Of a DNA stretch of 64,000 nucleotides, positions 7,195 to 16,282 are shown in pieces (positions within the stretch are counted from its first letter, which is position 1; the number at the start of each line of letters is the position of its first letter). This stretch comes from DASXUG01 sp964620425 (GTDB lineage Bacteria; Pseudomonadota; Gammaproteobacteria; Burkholderiales; Methylophilaceae), in assembly GCA_964620425.1 (NCBI GenBank), contig CAZUGV010000002.1, positions 310,001-374,000 of the forward strand. The letters are read 5' to 3'. The translations under genes and the position numbers were made by a program. The notes beneath the pieces are model-generated. The model did not search any database, had not been told where the DNA came from, and saw only the letters and a program-made list of their open reading frames with translations.

Positions 7195-8487
7195 GTGGAT
7201 GAGCATCAATCTAAAATCCCTTGTTGCCCAGATCTGATTGAGGATAATCATTGTGATATTTTCAATTTTAGTCGAGTACTTACCTATCCAACGAGTGTTG
7301 AATCACGCAATGGCCAACAAGTACATGTGGAAGTCATATTACATTTTAAATTTTCACGTTGTACATTAGGTTTAACACTCGGTGATCCCGCATACAGCAC
7401 AACACTTCTGCCCGGAGAAAAAGTGCGTTTAAGCACTACAGATAGGAGAAGTCGTTTCAGTTTTGATAGTGAGAGTACCTTGAGCTATCGTAGCGAACAA
7501 ATCTCAGAAGACCAGTATTTTATGACCGCGACGCAAAAATACATGGCAGATGGTTCAGCAGCACAGTCAGGTTATGCCAGCAGTGCATCAGCCAGCAATT
7601 GGGATTTTCATGGCGATGCTAGCGGGAGTATCGGCCTATTTTCACTCAGTGCCGATGCCAGCACTAATGCTAGAGGGCGTCACAATAGTAGCTCCGTTGC
7701 AGATTATTTAAACCAGCAACGTACACATATGCAAAGTGCTGCATCTCAAGCGGTAAGCGCGACGCACAAGGCACATTCAATTTCTATTGGCGAGGTATCA
7801 AGTAGAACGCATACACAGGGTGAGTCAGAAGACCATTATGAAGCATCATCACGTGAGTTTAGTAATTTAAACAAATGCCACGCAGTTACTTATACGTTCT
7901 ATCGTATTAACAAAAAGCAAAAAATTAAGTTTGAGTTAGTCTCTATCGAAAGACGCATATTAGATGACAGCGCCCCTATCGGCGGCGTAATTCAAGTGCC
8001 AACCACAAAGTCTTTACCCATCGCATTTGTGCCACAAGATATTGCCGCAACAGCAGCAATTAAACGCAGCACCGTTGCAGGTAATGTGGCTGCGGCCAAT
8101 TTTGAGTCAGCAGCATTGGCTGCAACACCAAGTTTTGTACGTAGTAACTTGGCAAATAATGCCGATTTTAAAGCGCCCATCGACAATGCGATTCGAGAAA
8201 AAGCGCTTAACCAAGTCAATCAGCAACTTATTGCAAAAAACCTCATTACAAAAGAGGGAAAGGTGACGCAAGAGATTAAGCAAGCGATTGAGTTTGAATC
8301 GGAGTTTTCATTACCGACACCAGGGGTCATAGTAAAAGGCTGTTTGGACGAGTGTGATGTTTGCGAGCCGCTATTAAAAGAGCGCATGCAACTTGAAAAT
8401 GATTTGTTACGCAAACAAATTGAGTTGTTAGAAAAATCTCAAGAGTATCGTTGCTGCCCCATTGCAGTGAATGAGCATTGTGAATAG
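7195..8487 (+). CDS. Protein of unknown function with CCP...HC motifs at both termini
   Basis: The family has no name that I recognise. The start is GTG 7195, chosen because AAGGAGAA at 7183-7190 sits at the right distance; no in-frame ATG is near. The 430-residue protein begins with C10-C11-P...H19-C20 and ends with C420-C421-P...H428-C429, two similar motifs. A beta-rich region at about 25-100 holds LGDPAYSTTLLPGEKVRLST. A Ser/Ala/Gly-rich low-complexity region (about 115-215) follows, then a conserved-looking segment NLNKCHAVTYTFYRINKKQKIKFELVSIERR split over about 225-255. A third cysteine cluster is C383, C387 and C390, before a likely coiled coil at about 392-417. No signal peptide is seen. 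The caspase-like gene follows after 73 nt. Confidence 0.75.
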   Translation: MDEHQSKIPCCPDLIEDNHCDIFNFSRVLTYPTSVESRNGQQVHVEVILHFKFSRCTLGLTLGDPAYSTTLLPGEKVRLSTTDRRSRFSFDSESTLSYRSEQISEDQYFMTATQKYMADGSAAQSGYASSASASNWDFHGDASGSIGLFSLSADASTNARGRHNSSSVADYLNQQRTHMQSAASQAVSATHKAHSISIGEVSSRTHTQGESEDHYEASSREFSNLNKCHAVTYTFYRINKKQKIKFELVSIERRILDDSAPIGGVIQVPTTKSLPIAFVPQDIAATAAIKRSTVAGNVAAANFESAALAATPSFVRSNLANNADFKAPIDNAIREKALNQVNQQLIAKNLITKEGKVTQEIKQAIEFESEFSLPTPGVIVKGCLDECDVCEPLLKERMQLENDLLRKQIELLEKSQEYRCCPIAVNEHCE

Positions 8488-8560
8488 CCTGCCAACATTC
8501 GATAAAGCTGAATTTGGTTAACATATTAATTTAAATAGTAAATATTGATTGGACAATAAA

Positions 8561-10150
8561 ATGAAATATAAAAAAACTGAATTGCAGGATCCTTTTAGTC
8601 GTGCTGAGTCTAGTGCATCAGGCCCACTTAAGGTTGTTGTGAGTGGTTCAAATGACTTTTACGGTGCAAATAGTTTAGAAACGTTTTCAAGCGCAAGTGG
8701 GCTTAGTTTGACACACGAAGACGCACAGGGCTTTTTGGATTACCCAACTTCTTTCCCAGGTAAAGCTGCAAATTATTGGCGTAAAGATGCGGGGGTCAAG
8801 GTATGGGCCTATGAGGAGACCTTTGACAATTGGCAGGATACTTTGGGCATGGATGCCGTGAATGTGTTTTATCACTCTGGACATGGAAATATGGATGGAA
8901 ATGGCGTTTTTCAAGCGCCATTAGGTGGTTTGTGGGACAACCGAGATTGGGCGTTTTCAAACAAGATGGCCTTTGCAAATGAAAAGTTACGCTATTTGTT
9001 TTGGTCTACTTGCTATTCATTACGGGTTTCAGGATCAGACAACCCAGTGAAAACTTGGTGGAATCCGAACAAAGGGGGCTTGCGTATGCTCTTTGGATAT
9101 GAAACCACTAGCATTGACGATGCAAGCTATGGATCAAAGTTTTGGGAAGAGTGGAAAAAAGGCAAAACCTTTGCACGCGCATTTTTAGATGCCAGCTGGA
9201 GAATCAGCCATAATCAAGTGCCAGTGGTCATGGCCGTTGGTGCAAATCAAGCTGAAGCGATTAATCGGCTAAACAGCGAGCGATTTTTTCAGCAAGCATC
9301 AGTTGCTAAAGGTTGGTACCAATGGCAATGGGTGGGTACTTTGCCGAATAGGTCATTTGCCAACAAAATAATCGTGCCAAAAGACATCAATAGCTTGATT
9401 CTAAATAATAAATTTTCAGATGATGCGACACTTTCAATATTGGCATCTAAGCTAGGTATGGCAAAAAGCAAAGCAGAGACTATTTTGCTTGATCAAAATG
9501 GCAACCGCATGCTCTCGTTAAAAGAGCTGCAGATGAATGTTAATGCAGAAGGTGCAATCAATCTACATTTTGGAAAAGCTAATTATCAAAATAAAACGTT
9601 GTTGAGCGAAGATAAGGCAGTGAAAATTGCACAGCGCTTTTTAGGTGATTTTGAGTTAGGGGCTGGCGTAGAGTTGAAGCTGGGCAATATCCGTCATCAC
9701 TTTACTTGTGGAGGCACGTTAGCAGGTAGCGGGACACTTGAAGCGCCCTCAGCTGTTGAAACGATCGTTCAATTCCGCCAAACGCACCGCGGTGTAGAAA
9801 GTATCAATTCCGATCATGGCTTGATTACAGTTAATATTGATAATGATGGTCGAATAGTCAATGTGTATGACTCCACTAAAATGGTGTTGGGTGAAGTAGA
9901 CTCTAGAACGCTCGATAGTTCATCCCCCACAGACCCCGCTAAGGCTACGAAGAAAAGTATTGAAACGCAATTTAGCAAGCGTGTTGAACGCATGTCTGGC
10001 TGTGATAGCAATAAAGCAAGCACCCTGCGAGAGTCAATTGGCTATGACTTTTCAGGCAAACATGGCGCAGTGGTTCATCAAAAAGATATCGAAGTAGATT
10101 ACGGCAATGCCATTAAAAAACGCTACAAAGTCAGGGTTCAGTTGGAGTAA
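8561..10150 (+). CDS. Putative clan-CD (caspase-fold) cysteine peptidase, DUF6345-like, with EF-hand-like and PepSY/FTP-like C-terminal parts
   Basis: I start the protein at ATG 8561, with GGA at 8551-8553; a TTG at 8549 would add four residues. The 529-residue product has the signature of caspase-fold peptidases. One hydrophobic strand ends in VNVFYHSGHG, giving a candidate catalytic His108, and a second ends in LRYLFWSTCYSL, giving Cys151. The pattern resembles DUF6345-type proteins, but I recall this rather than computed it. At D311-E322 the loop DQNGNRMLSLKE has EF-hand calcium-ligand spacing. Residues about 400-440 (VQFRQTHRGVES...VNIDNDGRIVNVY) resemble the FTP/PepSY domains found in peptidase propeptides. 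No signal peptide is present. It is probably cotranscribed with the 430-residue gene. Confidence 0.7.
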   Translation: MKYKKTELQDPFSRAESSASGPLKVVVSGSNDFYGANSLETFSSASGLSLTHEDAQGFLDYPTSFPGKAANYWRKDAGVKVWAYEETFDNWQDTLGMDAVNVFYHSGHGNMDGNGVFQAPLGGLWDNRDWAFSNKMAFANEKLRYLFWSTCYSLRVSGSDNPVKTWWNPNKGGLRMLFGYETTSIDDASYGSKFWEEWKKGKTFARAFLDASWRISHNQVPVVMAVGANQAEAINRLNSERFFQQASVAKGWYQWQWVGTLPNRSFANKIIVPKDINSLILNNKFSDDATLSILASKLGMAKSKAETILLDQNGNRMLSLKELQMNVNAEGAINLHFGKANYQNKTLLSEDKAVKIAQRFLGDFELGAGVELKLGNIRHHFTCGGTLAGSGTLEAPSAVETIVQFRQTHRGVESINSDHGLITVNIDNDGRIVNVYDSTKMVLGEVDSRTLDSSSPTDPAKATKKSIETQFSKRVERMSGCDSNKASTLRESIGYDFSGKHGAVVHQKDIEVDYGNAIKKRYKVRVQLE

Positions 10151-10457
10151 TGGTAATTATCCTGTAGAAAGCGACTATAGTAGAAAAAGCGTAAGTGCAA
10201 AAGTTGATGCTAATTGAGGGGCTAGTATTCTCAATTTGCATCAACATCCTGTTGATAACTTAAGTGGATATAAAGCCGTACGTTTTACCTTCATATTTAA
10301 GTAATAAGTTACGTATTAATTAACTACTGAATTGACTTTGAAATAATCTAAAAAAAGGTACAAAAATGCATACGTGTTTAGAGAAAAGCTGCATGGGAGA
10401 AAGTTTTTTAATTTGACTCAGCTTTAGCTTGATATATCGTCTTAGTGGGCGGTAGGG
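10151..10457 (+). other. Intergenic region with a long hairpin that has an alternative pairing
   Basis: This 307-nt stretch holds no gene that I can support. GTTGATGC-T-AATTGAG at 10203-10218 pairs with CTCAATT-T-GCATCAAC at 10230-10245, a 15-bp stem with one T-T mismatch and an 11-nt loop. The right arm ATCAAC (10240-10245) can instead pair with GTTGAT at 10251-10256. No T run follows, so it is not a standard intrinsic terminator. It closes the island after the caspase-like gene and faces the end of convergent murU. The remainder is AT-rich with no other signal. Confidence 0.6.
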
Positions 10458-11141
10458 TTAACTTTTAATATTCTCATTTAGACGTACTAGACGCTCTGGC
10501 GTACCAATGTCGTGCCATGTTCCAAGATAGTGCTGACCAGTGACTAGCCCTTGTGCCATTGCATCTTTTAACAATGGCGCGAGTTTTGCTGCCTCACCAC
10601 GCCCCACATTGTTAAATAACTCGGGTGAGTAGATGCCGATGCCTGAAAATGTGAGTTTTTGCTCACCTTCTGCTTGTAGTTTGCGATTGGATAACGCAAA
10701 GTCGCCTTGTGGGTGTTGGGGTGGATTGTTGACCATGACTAAATGCGCAACATTGGGTTTTACAAGTGCAGTTTGCAGTGGCGCAAAATCTATTTCTGTA
10801 AATACATCGCCATTGACCACTAAAAATGCTGCGTCGCCCAGTAACGGTAAAGCGTTGGCAATGCCGCCAGCAGTTTCTAGCGCGGTGTTTTCAGGGCTGT
10901 ATTGAATGTGTACGCCCCATTGCTTGCCATCACCGAGTGCATCTTCTATTTGCTGACCTAAGTGCGCGTGGTTGATGATAATGTCGGTAAAGCCTGCTTT
11001 TGCCAAGCGCTCAATATGCCAGACAATCAGTGGTTTGCCGCCTACTGGTAACAGCGGTTTTGGGGTGTGATCGGTGAGTGGTCGCATACGCTCGCCACGA
11101 CCTGCGGCTAATATCATCGCTTTCATTTTTTGCGTAGCCAT
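10458..11141 (-). CDS. murU: N-acetylmuramate alpha-1-phosphate uridylyltransferase MurU
   Basis: The 227-residue sugar-nucleotidyltransferase has the GT-A-like nucleotide-binding signature AMILAAGRGERMRPLTDHTPKPLLPVGGKP, split over residues about 8-37, and a metal-site VNGDVF at about 114-119. In the anhydro-MurNAc recycling route of pseudomonads, MurU turns MurNAc-1-phosphate and UTP into UDP-MurNAc. Its start overlaps the amgK stop in a TAATG arrangement (11139-11143), which implies translational coupling. Pairing with an AmgK-type kinase and location next to lptD match the Pseudomonas putida arrangement. Alone, the sequence could also be read as a generic mannose-1-phosphate-type nucleotidyltransferase. 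Confidence 0.85.
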   Translation of the reverse strand: MATQKMKAMILAAGRGERMRPLTDHTPKPLLPVGGKPLIVWHIERLAKAGFTDIIINHAHLGQQIEDALGDGKQWGVHIQYSPENTALETAGGIANALPLLGDAAFLVVNGDVFTEIDFAPLQTALVKPNVAHLVMVNNPPQHPQGDFALSNRKLQAEGEQKLTFSGIGIYSPELFNNVGRGEAAKLAPLLKDAMAQGLVTGQHYLGTWHDIGTPERLVRLNENIKS

Positions 11142-12136
11142 TAAAACGTATAGCCAGCTTTTAGCTCTACGCCAGCTAAATCTTCTAGCAAGCGTTGCAT
11201 GGGTTTTAGCTCGATATAACGTTCGCAGACGCGGCGTAGGTAGTGCATGACTAACGGCATATCTTTGAGGTAGCCATCTTTGCCATCGCGGTGATAGAGC
11301 CTTGCAAAAATCCCGAGTACCTTAATATGACGTTGGGCGCCCATGTATTCAAAATCGCGATAAAAATCGGCCACATCATCTGCAACGGGTAAGCCTGCTT
11401 TTTTTGCAGCTTGCCAGTAGCGCACCACCCAATCCAACACTTGGTCTTCTTCCCAACTGATATAGGCATCTTTGAGTAGTGATACTAAATCGTAGGTAAT
11501 GGGGCCGTAGACTGCATCTTGAAAATCCAGCACGCCAGGGTTGTCGTCACAAACCATCAAATTGCGAGAGTGAAAATCTCGATGCACATAGACTTTAGGC
11601 TGCGCAAGAATGTTAGCGTTGAGCAAGGCAAACGTCTTCTCTAATACGCCTTGGAATTTGTCAGGTAGCGTGCGGTTGAGGTGTTTGCTGATATACCAAT
11701 CTGGGAATAATTGCATTTCACGTGTGAGCAATGCTTCGTCATAAGCGGGGAAAACATCTGGTTTGCTGGCTAGTTGAAGTTTGATTAAGGCCTGATTGGC
11801 ATCAAGGTACAGTTTGCTTCTGGTGTTTTCGTTAAGCGCGTTTAAGTATGTGGTATTGCCTAAATCCGTGAGCAGTAAAAACCCTTGTTCGATATTCTGG
11901 TGCAACACTTTTGGTACGTTCAGTCCTGCCTCACCAAACACTTGTGCAGTATGCACAAACGGGCGGCAATCTTCTTGCGGTGGTGGGGCGTCCATCGCGA
12001 TAAGCGTGCGACCATCGGCAAAGTTGAGTCTAAAATAACGTCTAAAACTGGCATCGGCTGAGGCGGTGGTGAGTTCATATGACTCGCCAGTTAATACCTG
12101 ATTAAGCCAATCTTGTAATTCTTGTTGTCTAAGCAC
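11141..12136 (-). CDS. amgK: N-acetylmuramate/N-acetylglucosamine kinase AmgK
   Basis: The 331-residue protein is an aminoglycoside-phosphotransferase-fold kinase. The catalytic loop is VHRDFHSRNLMV (about residues 149-160, with the Brenner HxDxxxxN pattern), and the metal-binding VLDFQDAVYGP follows at about 166-176. AmgK phosphorylates MurNAc or GlcNAc at the anomeric position, feeding MurU and so bypassing de novo UDP-MurNAc synthesis. It is the first gene of a two-gene operon with murU and is divergent from lptD, with 172 nt between the starts. The substrate is inferred from the pairing and the known AmgK-MurU neighbours, not from residues unique to AmgK. Confidence 0.85.
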   Translation of the reverse strand: MLRQQELQDWLNQVLTGESYELTTASADASFRRYFRLNFADGRTLIAMDAPPPQEDCRPFVHTAQVFGEAGLNVPKVLHQNIEQGFLLLTDLGNTTYLNALNENTRSKLYLDANQALIKLQLASKPDVFPAYDEALLTREMQLFPDWYISKHLNRTLPDKFQGVLEKTFALLNANILAQPKVYVHRDFHSRNLMVCDDNPGVLDFQDAVYGPITYDLVSLLKDAYISWEEDQVLDWVVRYWQAAKKAGLPVADDVADFYRDFEYMGAQRHIKVLGIFARLYHRDGKDGYLKDMPLVMHYLRRVCERYIELKPMQRLLEDLAGVELKAGYTF

Positions 12137-12308
12137 AAATATTTACCTTATAAAATAGTGTTAAAATTCAAGCGTCAAGCTCAAATGGGCGCAATTTACA
12201 GATTGCCTAAAATGCGAATTTATGCGATTTTATCACTCTAGTAAAAATCACTCATAAAATAAGTCAAAATAGATAAAACGCTCGCAATTACTTTAGCCCA
12301 AAAACACT

Positions 12309-14876
12309 TTGAAAATTCGATTCATCACACTAACGATTGGCTTGTTGCCATTTAATATTTCGCATTTAAGCGCAGAAGAGCTTAATCTTGTTGCCAATAA
12401 TTTGGCGCAAGAAAGCGGCGAACCAGTGCGCTTAATGTTTGATCGCCAGTTGTTGATTGCAGACAATGTTGGCAGCCAACCCCAGCCAACTGAAAAAGTA
12501 AAGCAGCTCAACAAGCGTCAAACTGTGGTGATTGAAGATGCGCCTGTTCAGTCTATCAAGTTAAGAATGAGCCCTGCGATTGCGAATTTTGAGTCACTCA
12601 ACAGTATTGCTAACGAGCTTGTCAGCACAAGCGAGAGTACTACGCCAATTTCTCCAGATGCGATTGTGATTCAGGGCGATAAAATGCAGGTCTATCAAGA
12701 TCGCCAATACACGACAAGTGGCAATGCAGCATTGCTTAAGCAAGGGCAGCAAATCTATGGCGACGCGATCAACTACAACGTTGAAAATGGTCAGCTTAAT
12801 GTTGTGGGCAATAGCAAGATTGTGACTAAAGGTAGTGAAATCGATGGTTCTGAGCTGCACATGCAGCTAGAAGATAACGTGGGAGAAATTAAAGATGCCA
12901 CCTTTACGATGCGCAATCCAGATAAGCTGTTAAGTCGGTCTGTGCAGATTAAGCCAGTCACCTTGTACAACGATATTGCTGAATACAATCAATCCATTAC
13001 GCAAAAAAATATCGAGGAAAATGTAACCAGTAGCGATCCGCTGGATGGCTCGACAAAATCTCGTGGGGATGCTGATGTCATATTGTTTGAAGGTGAGAAC
13101 AGGCGGCGTTTAAAAAATGCGCGACTCACCACTTGCGAGGTTGGAAATGACGATTGGTATATTAAATCAAGCGACTTAAAATTAGATGATTATACAAAAA
13201 CAGGTACTGGTCGAAATGCACGAATAGAGTTTAAAAGTGTTCCCATTTTATATACCCCATGGATACGCTTCCCTTATTCAAATGAACGTAAATCAGGCTT
13301 TCTTGCACCTAGTGTTGGCACTACGACAAAGAGTGGCTTTGAAGCTTTGGTGCCATATTACTGGAATATATCCCCAGACATGGATGCTACGCTAGCCACA
13401 CGTTATCTCTCTACTCGCGGTATTCAGTTACAAGGCCAGTTTAGATATCTGAACGAGCGCTATTCTGGTATCAATAATATTGAGTACCTGAATAGTTATG
13501 ATCAAACCGATAAAACACGCTTTTATATCAAGCTTAAACATCAGCAGACCTTAAGTAATGGCGTCTCATTTAATTATGATTACTCCAAAGTGTCTGATAA
13601 CGCTTATTTTTCAGACATGACTGCGCGCATTATTACCACCAGTTTGGTCAACTTGCCGCAACAAGCTTCTGTCAGTTATAGCTATGCTGGCTGGGGATTG
13701 AATGCGTTAGTGCAAAAATATCAAACCCTAGATAACATTTCGTTTCCTTACGCACGGTTACCACAGTTAAGTGCAACGACAGATCAAGATATTGGGCCAT
13801 TTAACTTTAAAATGAATAATCAGTTTGTCCGGTTTGATGCAGATGTCAATGCGCCGCAAACATTGGTCAGGGGCAACCGATTTTCAGCTTACCCTAGCCT
13901 GAGTATGCCATTCACAGTGTCTTATGGCTTTATAACCCCCAAAGTTGGGGTGAGTTATACCAGTTACGATTTAACCAATGCAACCGTGAATGGACTGGAT
14001 GCCAACTCATCGCGAACCTTGCCTATATTTAATTTGGATGCAGGTTTGTTTTTTGACCGTAAAACCAAAATTGTGAATACTAGCTACACGCAAACACTTG
14101 AACCACGCTTGTTTTATGTATACATTCCGTATCAAGATCAATCTAAGATGCCCGTCTTTGATTCAGCGCTTCCCACTTTAAATATTGCGACATTGTTTAA
14201 CGAAAACCAATATGTGGGTGGCGATCGCATTAATAATGCGAATCAACTCAGCATGGCAGTGAGCACTAGACTGTTTGATACCAATACAGGCGTGCAACGT
14301 CTAGCAGCAACATTGGGACAACGGTTTTACTTTGTCGATCAGCAGGTAGGGTTGCCCAACGAAGTGTTACGAACCAGCAATAGCTCAGACATAGTAGCGG
14401 CTGCAACCGCACGCTTACGCAACAATTGGTCTATGGATTCAGCGGTTCAATATAACAGTTCAGGCAACGATATTGTAAGAGGCAATATTGGCTCACGCTA
14501 CAGCCCACAACCTGGCAAGGTGCTCAATCTGAGTTATCGTTTTACCAAAGATAATTTGGAGCAAGTAAACGTTTCTGGGCAATGGCCGTTAGGGAGCGGT
14601 TACTATGGCGTTGGGCGTTATAATTACTCCTTGCGCGAAAATCAACCTATTGAAGTACTGGCGGGTATCGAATATGATGCTGGTTGCTGGAAATCACGTG
14701 CAGTAATGCAACGCGTGACAACTACGACAGGCGAGCCAAACTCGGCCTTCTTTTTACAACTTGAGTTAAATGGCTTGGCCTCAGTGGGCTCAAACCCAAT
14801 GACGTTGTTAAGCCGTGAAATTCCTGGATACTCTAGAAACATTCCCGAAGCCTATCGACAAGAAAACCGTGAGTAA
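12309..14876 (+). CDS. lptD: LPS-assembly protein LptD (OstA/Imp)
   Basis: The 855-residue protein starts at TTG 12309. An in-frame TAG at 12294 leaves no alternative upstream, and the next residues form a signal peptide (hydrophobic core in FITLTIGLLPF). An LptA/OstA-like periplasmic domain spans about 115-265, and a large outer-membrane beta-barrel, rich in alternating aromatic strands, fills the rest. Only two cysteines of the E. coli type are seen, C276 (TTCEVG) and C793 (DAGCWKS). They could make the single inter-domain disulfide needed for function. LptD with LptE inserts lipopolysaccharide into the outer leaflet. surA follows at once, as in many proteobacteria. Confidence 0.95.
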   Translation: MKIRFITLTIGLLPFNISHLSAEELNLVANNLAQESGEPVRLMFDRQLLIADNVGSQPQPTEKVKQLNKRQTVVIEDAPVQSIKLRMSPAIANFESLNSIANELVSTSESTTPISPDAIVIQGDKMQVYQDRQYTTSGNAALLKQGQQIYGDAINYNVENGQLNVVGNSKIVTKGSEIDGSELHMQLEDNVGEIKDATFTMRNPDKLLSRSVQIKPVTLYNDIAEYNQSITQKNIEENVTSSDPLDGSTKSRGDADVILFEGENRRRLKNARLTTCEVGNDDWYIKSSDLKLDDYTKTGTGRNARIEFKSVPILYTPWIRFPYSNERKSGFLAPSVGTTTKSGFEALVPYYWNISPDMDATLATRYLSTRGIQLQGQFRYLNERYSGINNIEYLNSYDQTDKTRFYIKLKHQQTLSNGVSFNYDYSKVSDNAYFSDMTARIITTSLVNLPQQASVSYSYAGWGLNALVQKYQTLDNISFPYARLPQLSATTDQDIGPFNFKMNNQFVRFDADVNAPQTLVRGNRFSAYPSLSMPFTVSYGFITPKVGVSYTSYDLTNATVNGLDANSSRTLPIFNLDAGLFFDRKTKIVNTSYTQTLEPRLFYVYIPYQDQSKMPVFDSALPTLNIATLFNENQYVGGDRINNANQLSMAVSTRLFDTNTGVQRLAATLGQRFYFVDQQVGLPNEVLRTSNSSDIVAAATARLRNNWSMDSAVQYNSSGNDIVRGNIGSRYSPQPGKVLNLSYRFTKDNLEQVNVSGQWPLGSGYYGVGRYNYSLRENQPIEVLAGIEYDAGCWKSRAVMQRVTTTTGEPNSAFFLQLELNGLASVGSNPMTLLSREIPGYSRNIPEAYRQENRE

Positions 14877-14886
14877 AGTGCTACAC

Positions 14887-16242
14887 ATGACTAAATTAAT
14901 TTATACAATCCCTGCCTTGTTTAGGCATCAAAAAGCTTTGAGGAGAAAATCCTTGCTGGGCGCACTCATCGTCTTGTGCTTACCATTATTAGCAAATGCA
15001 AGGCAGACGGTTGAAGTGGTCAAAATGGATCGTATTGTCGCTGTTGTAGATCAAGGTGTGATTACCGAACACGAGTTAGAGAGCCGCATCCGCATCGTGA
15101 CCGCACAAATAGAAAAGCAGGGCGGTGAGTTGCCCCCTGAAAAAATCTTACAAAAGCAAATATTAGAACGATTGATTAGCGACAGATTGCAGACGCAAAT
15201 GGCGGCGCAAACTGGTTTGCGGGTGGATGATGCTCAGTTAGATAAAACTATCGAGCGTATCGCAAATCAAAATAAAATGGATGTCACGCAGTTTAAAAAA
15301 GCCTTGGCGGATGAAGGGATTGTTTATCGAAAGTTTCGTGAAGATATTCGAAATGAAATTTTAATCTCTCGTTTACGTGAGCGCGAAGTAGATAACAAAA
15401 TCAATATCACTGAAGCCGAGATTGATAACTACTTGACCACACAAGCGGCTGGCGGAGCTTCTCAAGATGAATATGAGGTATCTCATATATTGATTCGCGC
15501 CCCTGAAAACAGTGATGCGGAAACATTAAAAAAACTCAAAGAAAAAGCATCGCAAGCTTATTTGCAATTAAAATCCGGGGCAGATTTTTCAAAAGTATCT
15601 GCCAGCATGTCCGATGCTCCCAATGCCCTCGAGGGGGGTAAGTTGGGCTGGAAGCAAGCGGGGCAAATCCCGACCATGTTTGCTGTGGCGCTTAAAACCA
15701 TGTCAGTTGGCGAGCTTACGCCAATTTTGCAAAGCCCTAACGGATTTCATATTTTAAAGCTTACTAACCGACGTGGCGGTGCATCCCCTTTGATGGTGGA
15801 TCAAACCCATGTGCGTCATGTTTTGCTCAAACTCAATGAAGTGATGACCGATAATGATGCCAAGAAAAAAATGGACGAAATTAAAAAACGGCTAGAAAGC
15901 GGCGAAGATTTTGCAAAAGTGGCAAAACAGGTTTCTGAAGATGGTTCAGCCAGCAATGGTGGGGATTTAGGTTGGATTGGCCCAAACGACACAGTCCCGC
16001 AATTTGAACAAGCAATGAACTTATTGGCGATTAAAGAAATCAGCGAGCCGATTCGCACTCCATTTGGCTGGCATATTTTGCAAGTGCTAGAGCGTCGTAA
16101 GCAAGATATGACCAACGAGGCAGCGCGCCTTAAAGCACGCCAAGAAATTCGTGCGCGTAAAGCAGACGAGGCTTATCAAGACTGGTTGCGTGAATTGCGT
16201 GACCGCACCTATGTTGAGTTGCGTTTAGAAGATAAATACTAA
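14887..16242 (+). CDS. surA: Periplasmic peptidyl-prolyl isomerase/chaperone SurA
   Basis: I take ATG 14887, 10 nt after the lptD stop; a reading from 14815 would overlap lptD by 62 nt. The 451-residue protein has a basic N-terminus and signal peptide (KSLLGALIVLCLPLLANA). A SurA N-terminal chaperone domain follows (DRIVAVVDQGVITEHEL onward), then two parvulin domains at about residues 195-300 (EYEVSHILIRAP...) and 305-410 (THVRHVLLKLNE...). SurA escorts outer-membrane beta-barrel proteins, including LptD, through the periplasm, so coupling with lptD makes sense. Confidence 0.95.
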   Translation: MTKLIYTIPALFRHQKALRRKSLLGALIVLCLPLLANARQTVEVVKMDRIVAVVDQGVITEHELESRIRIVTAQIEKQGGELPPEKILQKQILERLISDRLQTQMAAQTGLRVDDAQLDKTIERIANQNKMDVTQFKKALADEGIVYRKFREDIRNEILISRLREREVDNKINITEAEIDNYLTTQAAGGASQDEYEVSHILIRAPENSDAETLKKLKEKASQAYLQLKSGADFSKVSASMSDAPNALEGGKLGWKQAGQIPTMFAVALKTMSVGELTPILQSPNGFHILKLTNRRGGASPLMVDQTHVRHVLLKLNEVMTDNDAKKKMDEIKKRLESGEDFAKVAKQVSEDGSASNGGDLGWIGPNDTVPQFEQAMNLLAIKEISEPIRTPFGWHILQVLERRKQDMTNEAARLKARQEIRARKADEAYQDWLRELRDRTYVELRLEDKY

Positions 16243-16282
16243 ACTAAACTTAATATACAGCGAACTTTATCCCAAGCACTCA

